In this document: in pieces, positions 27,617 to 37,392 of the stretch
Layout: each line of letters opens with the position of its first letter
Numbering within the stretch: the stretch's first letter is position 1
Origin: Peptoniphilus pacaensis
GTDB lineage: Bacteria; Bacillota; Clostridia; Tissierellales; Peptoniphilaceae
Assembly (NCBI RefSeq): GCF_900088125.1
Contig: NZ_FLQT01000003.1
Span: 743,071-807,070, forward strand
Length of the DNA: 64,000 nucleotides
Reading direction: 5' to 3'
Program-made: the position numbers and the translations under genes
Notes under the pieces: generated by a model
Told to the model about the DNA's origin: nothing
The model's database searches: none
Seen by the model: the letters and a program-made list of their open reading frames with translations, nothing else

Positions 27617-29414
27617 ATTAAAAGGCGTCACGGAGAGGGACCGCCGCAGCCTCAGAAGCGCCGACAGCCGCCGCATTATGAAGCGGCTCATCGGCTATTT
27701 AAATCAAGACAAGCTATACATGGCTCTCGCCATACTCTTTACCGCCACGGCGACGATTATCGACATCTTCACGCCCTGGATCTTGGGCCTGGGCATTACG
27801 AATATCTACGACTCCGTGAAGGCGGGGCGGGGCATCGACTACGGCTATTTAAATCGCATCGCCCTCATTCTCCTCGCCATGTATGTGACCTCGTCGATTT
27901 TCTACTTCTTCCGGGGACGCATCCTGGTGAAGATCACGCAGAAAACCGTCTTTACCCTGCGCAAAGAATTTTCCGAAAAAATTCAGCGCCTCCCCGTGGC
28001 CTATTTGGATCGCTTTACCGTGGGGGATCTCCTCTCCCGCATGACCAACGACATGGAATCCGTGGTCAATAATATGCGGCAAAACATCGCCCAGATCATC
28101 AGCGCCGTGGTCACCATTATCGGCACCTTGGCCATGATGCTTTACATCGAGCCGCGGCTCACTGTGATTTCTTTGATCGTGCTGCCCGTAAGCGCCCTGG
28201 TCACGGCGAAAATCGCCGGCATCAGCCAGCGCTACTTCCGGGCCAAAAGCCACGACATGGGCCGTGTGGACGGCTACATGGAAGAAATTATTTCGGCACA
28301 GGAAGTGGTCAAGAGCTTTACCTTTGAAGAGCGGGCCATGGCGGAATTTAACGAAATTAACGACGCCCTTTACGGCAACGCCTACATGGCGCAGTTCGTC
28401 AGCGGCGAAATCATGCCCCTCATGGGCTTTATCTCCAATCTGGGCTACGTGGCCATCGCCGTCTACGGCGGCTTTCTGGTCCTAAACGGCGCCATTACCC
28501 TGGGCGCCATTCAGGCCTTCTTCCAATACTCCCGCAAGCTCAATCAACCCATCAGCGGCATGGCGGAAGTGGTGGGCGCCCTGCAATCGGCTATCTCCGC
28601 CGCCGACCGCATCTTCCACGTGCTGGATGCCGAGGAAGAAGAGGAAGCCGCCGATCCCGTCGCCCTGAAGGGATTAAAAGGCGAGGTCGCCTTCGAAAAC
28701 GTGCGCTTCGGCTACGAGAAAAACCAAGTGGTCATCGACGACTTCTCCCTCCACGTGCGCCCCGGCGAGACCGTGGCCATCGTGGGCCCCACCGGCGCGG
28801 GCAAGACCACCCTCATCAATCTCCTTATGCGCTTTTACGAGCCCGACGGAGGCAGCATCTCCGTAGACGGCGTAGACATTCGCCGCCTCAGTCGCGACGA
28901 GCTGCGCCGCCATTTCGGCATGGTGCTCCAAGACACCTGGCTTTTCTCGGGCTCCATTAAAGACAACATCGCCTATGGCAAAGAAGACGCTACGGAGGAT
29001 GAAATCCGCGCCGCCGCCAAGGCCACCTACGCCGACAACTTCATTCGCACCCTGCCCAAGGGCTACGACGAAATCATTACCGAATCCGGCTCGGAAATCT
29101 CCCAAGGCCAGCGGCAACTTTTAACCATCGCCCGGGCACTGATCTCCGACCCCGATATACTAATCTTGGACGAAGCCACCAGCTCCGTGGACACGCGAAC
29201 GGAAAAGCTCATCCAAAAAGCCATGGACCGACTCATGCACGGCCGCACCAACTTCGTCATCGCCCACCGCCTCTCCACCATCGTCGGCGCCGACGTGATC
29301 CTCGTTCTAAAAGACGGAAACATTGTGGAGCAAGGCAGCCACGACAGCCTCATGGCGCAAAAGGGCGAATACTACGCGCTCTACCACAGCCAATTCGAAG
29401 GAAAAGAAATTTAG
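27609..29414 (+). CDS. ABC exporter half-transporter, catalytic subunit
   Basis: A 601-residue TMD-NBD protein. A basic N-terminal extension (about 25 residues) precedes six helices; NBD motifs are Walker A GPTGAGKTT (about 393-401), signature ISQGQRQ (about 497) and Walker B LILDEATSSVD with an intact catalytic Glu (about 517). The canonical Glu complements the Asp of the upstream partner, the signature of a heterodimer in which one ATP site is catalytic. GAGGAGGTG precedes the ATG inside the partner's coding region. Substrate unknown. Confidence 0.93.
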   Translation: MPRLKGVTERDRRSLRSADSRRIMKRLIGYLNQDKLYMALAILFTATATIIDIFTPWILGLGITNIYDSVKAGRGIDYGYLNRIALILLAMYVTSSIFYFFRGRILVKITQKTVFTLRKEFSEKIQRLPVAYLDRFTVGDLLSRMTNDMESVVNNMRQNIAQIISAVVTIIGTLAMMLYIEPRLTVISLIVLPVSALVTAKIAGISQRYFRAKSHDMGRVDGYMEEIISAQEVVKSFTFEERAMAEFNEINDALYGNAYMAQFVSGEIMPLMGFISNLGYVAIAVYGGFLVLNGAITLGAIQAFFQYSRKLNQPISGMAEVVGALQSAISAADRIFHVLDAEEEEEAADPVALKGLKGEVAFENVRFGYEKNQVVIDDFSLHVRPGETVAIVGPTGAGKTTLINLLMRFYEPDGGSISVDGVDIRRLSRDELRRHFGMVLQDTWLFSGSIKDNIAYGKEDATEDEIRAAAKATYADNFIRTLPKGYDEIITESGSEISQGQRQLLTIARALISDPDILILDEATSSVDTRTEKLIQKAMDRLMHGRTNFVIAHRLSTIVGADVILVLKDGNIVEQGSHDSLMAQKGEYYALYHSQFEGKEI

Positions 29415-29526
29415 CATATGAAGATGATTTTTTCGAAAACATTCCATTTTAGTGAATAATTTTTTTCGCCTCGGGTAAGTATTAAATAGTAACATTATTT
29501 TGGAATTATTCGAAAGGAGCACTTTC

Positions 29527-29778
29527 ATGTTATTTTGGTTAATCTTCGGCGCATTGGCCGGATGGATCGCAAGTAAAATTATGGGCAAAGACGAATCCAT
29601 GGGTGCCGTGGCAAACATCGCCACCGGTATCATCGGATCCTTTATCGGCGGCTTTATCGCCAGCAATGTCTTTCACATGGGCAAGGTATCGGGCTTTAAC
29701 CTTTACAGCCTCATCATCGCCGTCGTCGGCTCCGTGATCCTCCTCTGGATCGTGAACGCCGTGAAAAACAGAAAATAA
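29527..29778 (+). CDS. GlsB/YeaQ/YmgE-family small membrane protein
   Basis: An 83-residue protein with three hydrophobic helices (LFWLIFGALAGWIASKIMG, ANIATGIIGSFIGGFIAS, YSLIIAVVGSVILLWIV). The N-terminus and G-rich TM2 match the transglycosylase-associated protein family, small stress-induced membrane proteins of unclear function. The ATG at 29527 lies 8 nt after GAAAGGAGC. It sits between the exporter operon and the surface-protein operon with its own terminator. Confidence 0.88.
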   Translation: MLFWLIFGALAGWIASKIMGKDESMGAVANIATGIIGSFIGGFIASNVFHMGKVSGFNLYSLIIAVVGSVILLWIVNAVKNRK

Positions 29779-29789
29779 GCACAGAAAAA

Positions 29790-29816
29790 AGGCCTCCCGC
29801 AAGGGAGGCTTTTTTG
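29790..29816 (+). terminator. Terminator of GlsB-like gene
   Basis: GCCTCCC-gca-aGGGAGGC followed by six T on the plus strand, 12 nt after the stop. Confidence 0.93.
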
Positions 29817-29823
29817 TTGGGCA

Positions 29824-29857
29824 AAGAGAAAAGACAGGCGAACCTGTCTTTTCTCAT
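29824..29857 (-). terminator. Terminator of giant surface-protein operon
   Basis: On the minus strand AGAAAAGACAGG pairs with CCTGTCTTTTCT around a 4-nt loop and runs into a T-rich tract, 12 nt after the SLH protein stop codon. Confidence 0.88.
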
Positions 29858-29868
29858 TTCATCGGGCT

Positions 29869-32800
29869 TTAGATAAAGCTCTTGCCGTTAAGGCCCGACC
29901 AATGTTCTGTCTTTCCATCGCGGTCGCGAATGAAATCGTGACCCATGGTGGCTTCCATAATCGGTTCAAAGTACCAATCGCTGCGTTTCACATCGCCAAA
30001 GCGAATCACTTCGGCGCGGTGGGCGTCGATCCAATAGAGATCGGCGTAGCGATTCAGCATGCGGTTGGTAATGGAAGTAACTTCTGCGCGGGTAATGGCT
30101 TTTTCGGGGCGGAAGGTATCGTCCGGATAGCCCGTAATCCATCCCTTGCTCGCCGCAGAACGAATGGCATTGTAACCCCAGTGGCTCGGCGCCAAGTCGT
30201 TGAACGCAATGTTATTTCCTTGAGGCAATGCGTCAAATCGCGAAGCGATGGCGGCGAATTCCGCGCGGGTAATGGGCTTGTTGGGCTTAAAGCTGCCGTC
30301 GGGATAGCCGCTGACAATGCCGACTTGCACCGCATAGCCCACGGTGTTCGCGTACCAATCGCCGGCTTGAATGTCGCTGAAGCCCGTGTAGTAGCGTTGG
30401 CCTTTCACCGGGCGCTCTCTCAAGAGGCGGGTAAACATCGTGGCCACTTCCGCACGGGTCATGCCCCTGTTGGGGGCGAAATTGCCGTTGGGATAACCGA
30501 TGAGGTATTGGTAGTGATCCGTGGTGTTCAACGCGTCCATACCGATATTCGGTTGATTCGGCTGATTCGGTTTGTTCGGTTCACCCGGTTTGTTCGGTTG
30601 ATTCGGTTGATCGCAACTGTTGTTGCAATCCCCCGGAACGGGATAGGGCTTTTCGATAATGACCGGAGCGGGTTTTACATAAACCAGTACATCCACAACC
30701 TGGGTCATGCCGTTTTCCGTGAAACGAATCTTTATCTTGGCCGAAGTAAAGCCTGATTCATTGACCTTGGGCTGTTCGACGATCTCGACTAAATCAAACT
30801 CCTTGTGCGATTCCGATATAATTTGCTCTTTATAAGCATCCTGCGGCGGTTGTTTATTCAAATCCGTCGCCACGACGCGAGTGGTAATACGAGGATCAAA
30901 AATCGGTGTTAGCGGTGTTTGTTCCTTGTACTTTGCCGTAATCGTAGTATCTTCGGTGAATTTTCCGACTAAGGAAGGATTCCACTCATCGAAGACATAG
31001 GTTATCTTGTCTTCTTTTTTGCCTGTAGGCTGTTTTGCGGGAATTTGGACCATTTCATTAGGATTGACCCAGAAGACTTGCGTCGTTGGATCTGTCGCCT
31101 TATTCGTGGGGTCCACTGTGACCTGAACATAGCCTGTTGGCTTTTCATTAGTTTTTCCATTTGCGTCTTTTTCCGGAATAACATTATCAAGCTTTGTTGC
31201 CTTTGCTGTTACGACGATATCAGCATTTATAACAGTATCGTCACCCTTGTCCCACTTGTCAAACTTGTAGCCGGTGTCTTCAGAATACCCCGGTTTTACA
31301 AGCTCTGCATTTCCGAGGTTGATACCTGCGTTTTTCTTGACGTAGTAGGCTTTTTGTTCGGTTAACTCAAGACCTTTTTCTGCTTTAAATGTCACTCTTA
31401 CATAAGTGTCATCCGGTCTTGTAATAGGCTCTTTTGGATCGTAAGGAATGATAGTTTTATCAATCGTCCATTGCGCAATAGCTGTAGCATCCTTTGTTAA
31501 GGTGATTTGATCGCCGACTTTATAAACCGTATCGCCGATTTTCCAGCCCTTAAATGTGGCGTTGTCTTTCTTTAAGTTATTGGCACCTGCCAAAATAGCC
31601 TTATCGCCTTTCTTAACGATTTGCGCACCGGGAACATCGCCGGAAGTCTTATCAGGTGCTTCGTAAGTCAATGTCACCGTAGCAGGATTGTAGACAAACT
31701 GTGCCACGTGGGTTTGATTGTCGGTAATAGTCTTGTTTGTATCAACCGCTTCAACCCACTGTTCTTTAAACTCGTAATCTGTTTTCGGCTTCGTAGCTGG
31801 AACGGGAATAGCCTCACTACCGATTTTAACGCCTGCCTTCGGATTGACGTAGTAGATCTTGTCTCCGCCGACGAGGGAGCCGTCGGGTCCGGCAAGGAAT
31901 TTCACCGTGACATAGCCCTTCGGCTTTTCAGATTCATCATCCTTCGTCTTCAAAATGACATCGTCCAATGCTTTGAATTTAAATGTATATTCAGCATTGT
32001 CGTTGTACACCTTGCTTGTGATTTTAGGATCCCAAGTACCGCCATCTGCCGTGTAACCGATATTGGGGGTTTTGGTAATGCCATTAGCGGTGTTTGTCAG
32101 ATCAATGTCTGTATTCGGCTTGACATAGTAAACTGTTTTGCCCGATAAAGAACCATTGGCATCCGATTTAAATGTTACTGTGAAATATCCATCGGGCCTG
32201 TCCGATCCGTCGGGTTTTCCCTGAGGAATAATGTTGTCACGCTCTTTATATTGAGCCGTGATTTTTGTATCTTCAGCAAATGTTTGTGTTAGCTCTTTGT
32301 CCCATTTACTAAATGCATATCCAACATTCGCTTTCACCGTAGGAGCCGGTACGGTCACTTCTTTGTTGGGCTTCACGTAGTAAACGGTCTTGCCGTTTAA
32401 AGTTCCATGATCGCCCTTCACAAATGTGACGGTCAAATAACCTGCCGGCTTGTCGGTGCCGTTGGGGTTTTCTTGGGGAATCACATCGCCCTTTTCGTTA
32501 TAAAGAGCCTTAATGATATCTCCATCAGAATATTGGATCTTCTTTTCGATTTGGGTATCCCACCCAGCAAAGTCATAGCCGGTATTGGGTGTAACTTTCG
32601 GAGCCTTGTCTTCTAACGCAACGGCTTTATTGGGATTGACGTAGTAAACTGCTTGACCCGTCAATTCTTTTCCGTGCTCGCCCTTTTCAAAGGTGACGGT
32701 AATATAGCCTTCGGGCTTAGGTTTGCTTCCATCTACGACATCATCGATAGAATCATATTTTGCCGTGACGACAATTTCTTGAGATCCCTTAAGTTCCGTA

Positions 32801-35800
32801 GTGTCCGCTTTATCCCAAGCATTCGGAGCAGCTTTTTGTTTCCAGCCGGTTTCAGGCGTTACCGTCGGCTTGGTGATATTACCCAAAGTCTTCACAGGAT
32901 TGGCCTTCGGATTGACGTAGTAGACCGTTTGGCCTTCTATTTTCGTTCCGTGCTCGCCCTTTTCGAAAGTGACGGTGATATAGCCGTCGGGCTTGGCATT
33001 GGGTGTGCCGTCGTCCTTTTTGCTCGGAATAATATCTTCAAGCTTCTTGAAGTTCCCTTTGACCGTCGTATCCTTGCTATACTGCTTGGCCGTCGTTACC
33101 GTGTCTTGATCCCACTTGTCGAATACGTAGCCGGTGTCGGCATTCGTCTTCGGTTGGGGAACGGTTACGTCCTTCGCAGGGTTGACGAAGTAAACTTTGG
33201 TCTCGCCATCCACAATCTTTCCGCCTGTCGCCGGGTCGATGACGAAGGTGACCGTCTTATAGCCGGCCGGTTGTTTATTTTCAGCCCCGTCCGGATTCGT
33301 ATTCGGAATGACGGCTTCCAGGTCGTTGAAGGAGCCGGTGACGGTGGTGTCATTTTCGTAAACCGTGGGAATGGTCGTATCTTTATCCCATGTGCCGAAT
33401 TCAAAACCTGTTTCAGCCTTGGTCGACGGCGGATTGATGGTGACATATTCCGTGGGGTTGACGTAGAACTTGGCTACGCCTGTAATAGAGCCTTTGTCTT
33501 TATCTTCCGTTTTGATTACAAAGTTAACTTCCTTGTAGCCTTCGGGCTTGTCGTTCTTGTTTCCCTTATCGTCTTTTTCCGGAATCACCTTCTCCAGCTT
33601 CGTCGCACTGGCTGTTACGACAATATCGTCTGTTCCGATAGTTAGTGTATCTTTTTTATCCCACTCTTTAAACTTGTAGCCGGTTTCTTCTTTGTATTCC
33701 GGCTTTGCCAAGCTTGCAAGAGTTAAAGCGGTGCCATGCTCGTCCTTGGCATTTTTCTTTACATAATATGCTTTGGACTCAGTAAGCTTTAATCCGGTTT
33801 TCGCTTCAAAAGTGACGCGAATATAACCGTCCGGTCTTGTCGTTGGATTTTTTACAGGATCGTAAGGAATAATCGTCTTCGCTTCTTCATAAGTTGCGGT
33901 GATGGTGGTGAGCTTTTCAGTAAACTGCTTCGGCGTCGTAGGCGCATAAGTTTCACCGGTGGCAATGTCGCCAATCTTCCATTCTTTAAATGTGAAGTAT
34001 TGCTTCCCTACGGGATCCTTTACAGGAATGGTGACTTTCTTTTTCGGGTTAACCCAGAAGGTTCTTTCCGTTTTGTCCGTCGCCTTATCCGTAGGAACGA
34101 ATGTTACTTCCACATAGCCTTCCGGCTTGGTTTTGCCTTCCTTTTTCTCGATGACATCGGAAACAGGTTTGGCTTTTGCCGTTACCACAATGTCTTTGTC
34201 TTTGATTTTAGTGGTCTCTGCGAGGTCCCACTTGTCAAAGGCGTATCCCGCCTTTTCTTCCACTGTCGGATAACCGAATTTGGTTGTGTCATCCTTTAGC
34301 TTTTGTAAAGTGACCCCGGCATTTTTCTTCACGTAATATGCCTTGGGCGCCTTTAGGCTCAATCCGGTTTCAGCATTAAAGGTTACATTTACATAACCTT
34401 CGGGTTGATCGATGGGGTTGGCAGGATCGTAGGGAATGACATTGTCCGTCGTGTATTGGGCGTAGAAAACTTCTCCGTCGGTTACATTCCTCGTGTCAAC
34501 TTTGTAGATTGGTATTCCGCCCACATCGCCGTCACGTTTCGCTTCGTTAGTTTTACTTTTCCAGAGATTTCCAAACTTCCATTTGTAAAGGGTGTTGCCG
34601 GCACCGTCCTTTACTTCTTTCCCCACAGGTTCTTCTAAAGCAAATTTAACACTATCGTTATTCGGAGCTAACCACCAGGTGTATTGTTTTTCCTCATTTG
34701 CCTTATCTGTGGTTTTGAAAATTACCTTGATAAAGTTATCGGGCACCGTGTCGGGCTTGTCTTCCCCCTCTTTTTGTTCGATGGCTAGGCCAATATAGAA
34801 AGCCCGGATATTGGTTACTTGTTCACTGAATTTGTGTTCTTCGTTCAGATTAATGATATAGAATCGATTGGTTGCTTTCTCTTCTTTCCACTTGCTAAAT
34901 GCTTCTCCCTCAGTTGCGGCCACGGGGTCTTTGACCTTAATACGAACCTTTGTATTTTTCTTAACCCAGAAAACTTGTTTTTGATTTTCGCCTCGGTCAA
35001 GTTTTGCCTTTTCGGTTTTGTCGACGATGACTTTGACGAAATCTTTGGGCACTGCAGGTTTTGTATTATCATCATCGGGATCCGGTTGCTCCACAACATT
35101 ATCGACGTAGTTGGCCGTAATGGTGCTCGCTTCTGTGAATTTATTTCTATTTGCGAGCGTATAAACATCGCCTTTGACATCGGCTGCCGCGCTGTCCGGT
35201 TTCATCGTCCAATTGACAAAGTTATTTCCGTCCGTACCTACGGGATCTTTCCCGGGAATCACGACTTTCGCTTCGGGATTGACGTAGTAATAGGTCTTTT
35301 GAGGTTCCTTTGCCTTAGTGGTGGGATCCAACGTGACCTTTACATAGTCTTTCGGCACGTAGTAAGGCGGTTTCGTTTCGGTCTTGGCTTCGTAAATATT
35401 CTTGAGGACCTTGATGGGAATATCCACCATTTGAACTTCGCCGTTTTCAAAGGTGACTTTCGCCTTGACCTTTTCCACGCGGGTGGGTTTGTCATCGGGA
35501 TTGTCTTTTTCTTGAAGTTTGTCGTAAAGGGCGTTCTTTAATGCGTCGTCTGCATAAGCAGCTCCGCCATCGTCGACAAGCTCAACTTTAGCCCCTTCAG
35601 GTAAGTCTACTTCATTGCCGTTCGCGTCATTTACTTTTACTGCGGCTTTTAAGGTGTCTGCTTCAGGAATAAAGTTGTTAACCCATTCGGTCTCGCTCTT
35701 TTTAAATGATTCGTGGACGGTGATTTCCTTGGCATCGACAGTCCCTTGGTCGCTAACTTTCTTGTCGTAGTTGGCGGTGATGGTGGTGTCCTTCGGGAAG

Positions 35801-37392
35801 GTGGCGGTAATGCCATCGCTCCACGTTCTCGGCGCCGCTTCATCGGAGGTCCACTTGGTAAACACCCACGTATATTCCTTGGGATTGGTGTCATCTACCG
35901 GCACATCTTTTCCCGTGGGCTTGGTCACAGGCAAGGTGACTTCCTTTTTCGGATCGACCCAGAAAATGCGGGTTTGCTTTTTGCCTTCACCAAGTTCCGC
36001 CTTGTCCGTTACATCCACCGTCACCTTCACGTGGCCGTCGGGGACATTCTCCGGTTCGTCCTCGCCTTCTTGCTCGATGATATCTTTCGTGAAGATGGCG
36101 TAGAAGGTTTTAGCCTCTTTTATTCCTTTAAAGGCACCGGTCGAAACGGGCGTTGTGGCATCCGGCTTCTCGCCCCAGCCGATAAAAGTTTCTCCCTCTT
36201 TTGTCGGCGCTTTGGGTGCCGTCACATCCTTTTCGTAATCCACTTCCGACTTAATCTTTTGCTCTGCAGTCGCATCAAGAGAATCAAACTTCCCGTCGTT
36301 GGCGTCGAAAGTCACGGGCAAGATTTCTGTCATGGTGAGCTTGCCGCCGTTAATGACGTCGTATTTGAAGTCGTATTTGTATTTGTGATCGCCTGAGGTA
36401 ACGGTCTTCTTTGTCGTGTCAAAGGTTAAACCAGCCGTAGTTTCATCAATTTTTACATCCGGAGTTTTTTCCAGATAATATGATATTACAAGATCAGGAT
36501 CAAACTCATTGTACCAGTCTCTTATGATTTTAGTATCTTTATCGTTCTTTGGTAGTTCTACACTGACCGGAGATAGGCCATCTCCTTCATCGTCAAAGGC
36601 AAAATTCGCTTTCATACCCGGTCTATCTGCTTCAACCACATCTGTATGCCATTCAGATTTAAACTTGGTAGATGCGATTTGCTGATACGTGAGTCCCAAT
36701 GTTATATTTGCAATTATCTCGCCGTCTGCATTTTCAGGTGAAAATGTTGGTGAAGATCCTTCGGTCCCAAAAATTACTTCAGTCAAAAGTTTAACCTTAT
36801 CTGAGACTCTTTCATCAATCCTTACCTCATATCTGTAAGGCTTTAAACTCTTGGAAAATAAAGGCAGTTTTGTCGGTTTGCCTTCTCCATCAGACCAAGT
36901 ATATTTGCCTCCCTTAGTAATTTGTAAAATATACTCTATACCAGTGTCTGTGCTTGTTTCCTCATCCATTTGCCTAAAGATTATTTGGGCAGGTTTTGGA
37001 TTTCCGCTTTCATCCACACCAAATATTTCGTTCCACTGGAATTTATTTCCGTCAAGACCTACTAGGTCCAGCTTTGCACTTACATTCCCAAAGTATTTTG
37101 GTTTATCCTCATCTTTTGGTTCGTTGTTATCACCAAAATATGGTCCTTTGCTAAATAATCTAACTCCCGGCTTACCAGGGCTCGACTTCCTGTTTTTAGC
37201 CGCAATCCTATTTAGTTCGTTCATCATCTTTGCGTCATAGCTTTTTCCATCTAGCATGCCAACTTTAACATATTTGTCCTGAGGAAGACTTTTGTCTCCC
37301 TCAGCAAATATGTTTTGTGGCATGAGAATTTGCAATAGCATTGTAAAAGCTAAGAACAAAGACGTTATTCTCTTGTTCATTTCTTTTGTCAT
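29869..37392 (-). CDS. Giant SLH-anchored repeat surface protein
   Basis: 2507 residues. A signal peptide (NKRITSLFLAFTMLLQILMP, ending near IFAEG) is followed by a unique region to about residue 370, an InlB B-type segment, a Rib-like domain near 570-660, and then a long array. I count about 16 units of 75-95 residues with the core PxGYVxVTF..(G)..YYVNP..(V)...(G)Y.F..WD....VTAxY. An Asn/Pro-rich linker with the only paired Cys (GDCNNSCDQPN) leads to three SLH domains in the last 200 residues (for example YLIGYPNGNFAPNRGMTRAE, GIVSGYPDGSFKPNKPITRA, WITGYPDDTFRPEKAITRAE). SLH domains bind pyruvylated wall polymer. Its ATG overlaps the upstream giant gene's stop. Probably an adhesin. Confidence 0.9.
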   Translation of the reverse strand: MTKEMNKRITSLFLAFTMLLQILMPQNIFAEGDKSLPQDKYVKVGMLDGKSYDAKMMNELNRIAAKNRKSSPGKPGVRLFSKGPYFGDNNEPKDEDKPKYFGNVSAKLDLVGLDGNKFQWNEIFGVDESGNPKPAQIIFRQMDEETSTDTGIEYILQITKGGKYTWSDGEGKPTKLPLFSKSLKPYRYEVRIDERVSDKVKLLTEVIFGTEGSSPTFSPENADGEIIANITLGLTYQQIASTKFKSEWHTDVVEADRPGMKANFAFDDEGDGLSPVSVELPKNDKDTKIIRDWYNEFDPDLVISYYLEKTPDVKIDETTAGLTFDTTKKTVTSGDHKYKYDFKYDVINGGKLTMTEILPVTFDANDGKFDSLDATAEQKIKSEVDYEKDVTAPKAPTKEGETFIGWGEKPDATTPVSTGAFKGIKEAKTFYAIFTKDIIEQEGEDEPENVPDGHVKVTVDVTDKAELGEGKKQTRIFWVDPKKEVTLPVTKPTGKDVPVDDTNPKEYTWVFTKWTSDEAAPRTWSDGITATFPKDTTITANYDKKVSDQGTVDAKEITVHESFKKSETEWVNNFIPEADTLKAAVKVNDANGNEVDLPEGAKVELVDDGGAAYADDALKNALYDKLQEKDNPDDKPTRVEKVKAKVTFENGEVQMVDIPIKVLKNIYEAKTETKPPYYVPKDYVKVTLDPTTKAKEPQKTYYYVNPEAKVVIPGKDPVGTDGNNFVNWTMKPDSAAADVKGDVYTLANRNKFTEASTITANYVDNVVEQPDPDDDNTKPAVPKDFVKVIVDKTEKAKLDRGENQKQVFWVKKNTKVRIKVKDPVAATEGEAFSKWKEEKATNRFYIINLNEEHKFSEQVTNIRAFYIGLAIEQKEGEDKPDTVPDNFIKVIFKTTDKANEEKQYTWWLAPNNDSVKFALEEPVGKEVKDGAGNTLYKWKFGNLWKSKTNEAKRDGDVGGIPIYKVDTRNVTDGEVFYAQYTTDNVIPYDPANPIDQPEGYVNVTFNAETGLSLKAPKAYYVKKNAGVTLQKLKDDTTKFGYPTVEEKAGYAFDKWDLAETTKIKDKDIVVTAKAKPVSDVIEKKEGKTKPEGYVEVTFVPTDKATDKTERTFWVNPKKKVTIPVKDPVGKQYFTFKEWKIGDIATGETYAPTTPKQFTEKLTTITATYEEAKTIIPYDPVKNPTTRPDGYIRVTFEAKTGLKLTESKAYYVKKNAKDEHGTALTLASLAKPEYKEETGYKFKEWDKKDTLTIGTDDIVVTASATKLEKVIPEKDDKGNKNDKPEGYKEVNFVIKTEDKDKGSITGVAKFYVNPTEYVTINPPSTKAETGFEFGTWDKDTTIPTVYENDTTVTGSFNDLEAVIPNTNPDGAENKQPAGYKTVTFVIDPATGGKIVDGETKVYFVNPAKDVTVPQPKTNADTGYVFDKWDQDTVTTAKQYSKDTTVKGNFKKLEDIIPSKKDDGTPNAKPDGYITVTFEKGEHGTKIEGQTVYYVNPKANPVKTLGNITKPTVTPETGWKQKAAPNAWDKADTTELKGSQEIVVTAKYDSIDDVVDGSKPKPEGYITVTFEKGEHGKELTGQAVYYVNPNKAVALEDKAPKVTPNTGYDFAGWDTQIEKKIQYSDGDIIKALYNEKGDVIPQENPNGTDKPAGYLTVTFVKGDHGTLNGKTVYYVKPNKEVTVPAPTVKANVGYAFSKWDKELTQTFAEDTKITAQYKERDNIIPQGKPDGSDRPDGYFTVTFKSDANGSLSGKTVYYVKPNTDIDLTNTANGITKTPNIGYTADGGTWDPKITSKVYNDNAEYTFKFKALDDVILKTKDDESEKPKGYVTVKFLAGPDGSLVGGDKIYYVNPKAGVKIGSEAIPVPATKPKTDYEFKEQWVEAVDTNKTITDNQTHVAQFVYNPATVTLTYEAPDKTSGDVPGAQIVKKGDKAILAGANNLKKDNATFKGWKIGDTVYKVGDQITLTKDATAIAQWTIDKTIIPYDPKEPITRPDDTYVRVTFKAEKGLELTEQKAYYVKKNAGINLGNAELVKPGYSEDTGYKFDKWDKGDDTVINADIVVTAKATKLDNVIPEKDANGKTNEKPTGYVQVTVDPTNKATDPTTQVFWVNPNEMVQIPAKQPTGKKEDKITYVFDEWNPSLVGKFTEDTTITAKYKEQTPLTPIFDPRITTRVVATDLNKQPPQDAYKEQIISESHKEFDLVEIVEQPKVNESGFTSAKIKIRFTENGMTQVVDVLVYVKPAPVIIEKPYPVPGDCNNSCDQPNQPNKPGEPNKPNQPNQPNIGMDALNTTDHYQYLIGYPNGNFAPNRGMTRAEVATMFTRLLRERPVKGQRYYTGFSDIQAGDWYANTVGYAVQVGIVSGYPDGSFKPNKPITRAEFAAIASRFDALPQGNNIAFNDLAPSHWGYNAIRSAASKGWITGYPDDTFRPEKAITRAEVTSITNRMLNRYADLYWIDAHRAEVIRFGDVKRSDWYFEPIMEATMGHDFIRDRDGKTEHWSGLNGKSFI

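Noticed and set aside
32653-33645. 330-codon plus-strand frame within the SLH protein gene
   Set aside because: Repeat-derived mirror frame (recurrent RIDVV, FRSV words) opposite the repeat array; not an independent gene.
30900-37300. Regular repeats considered as a CRISPR array or tandem DNA repeats
   Set aside because: Units are 220-290 bp, diverged and in frame with a protein-level repeat; no short identical repeats with unique spacers.
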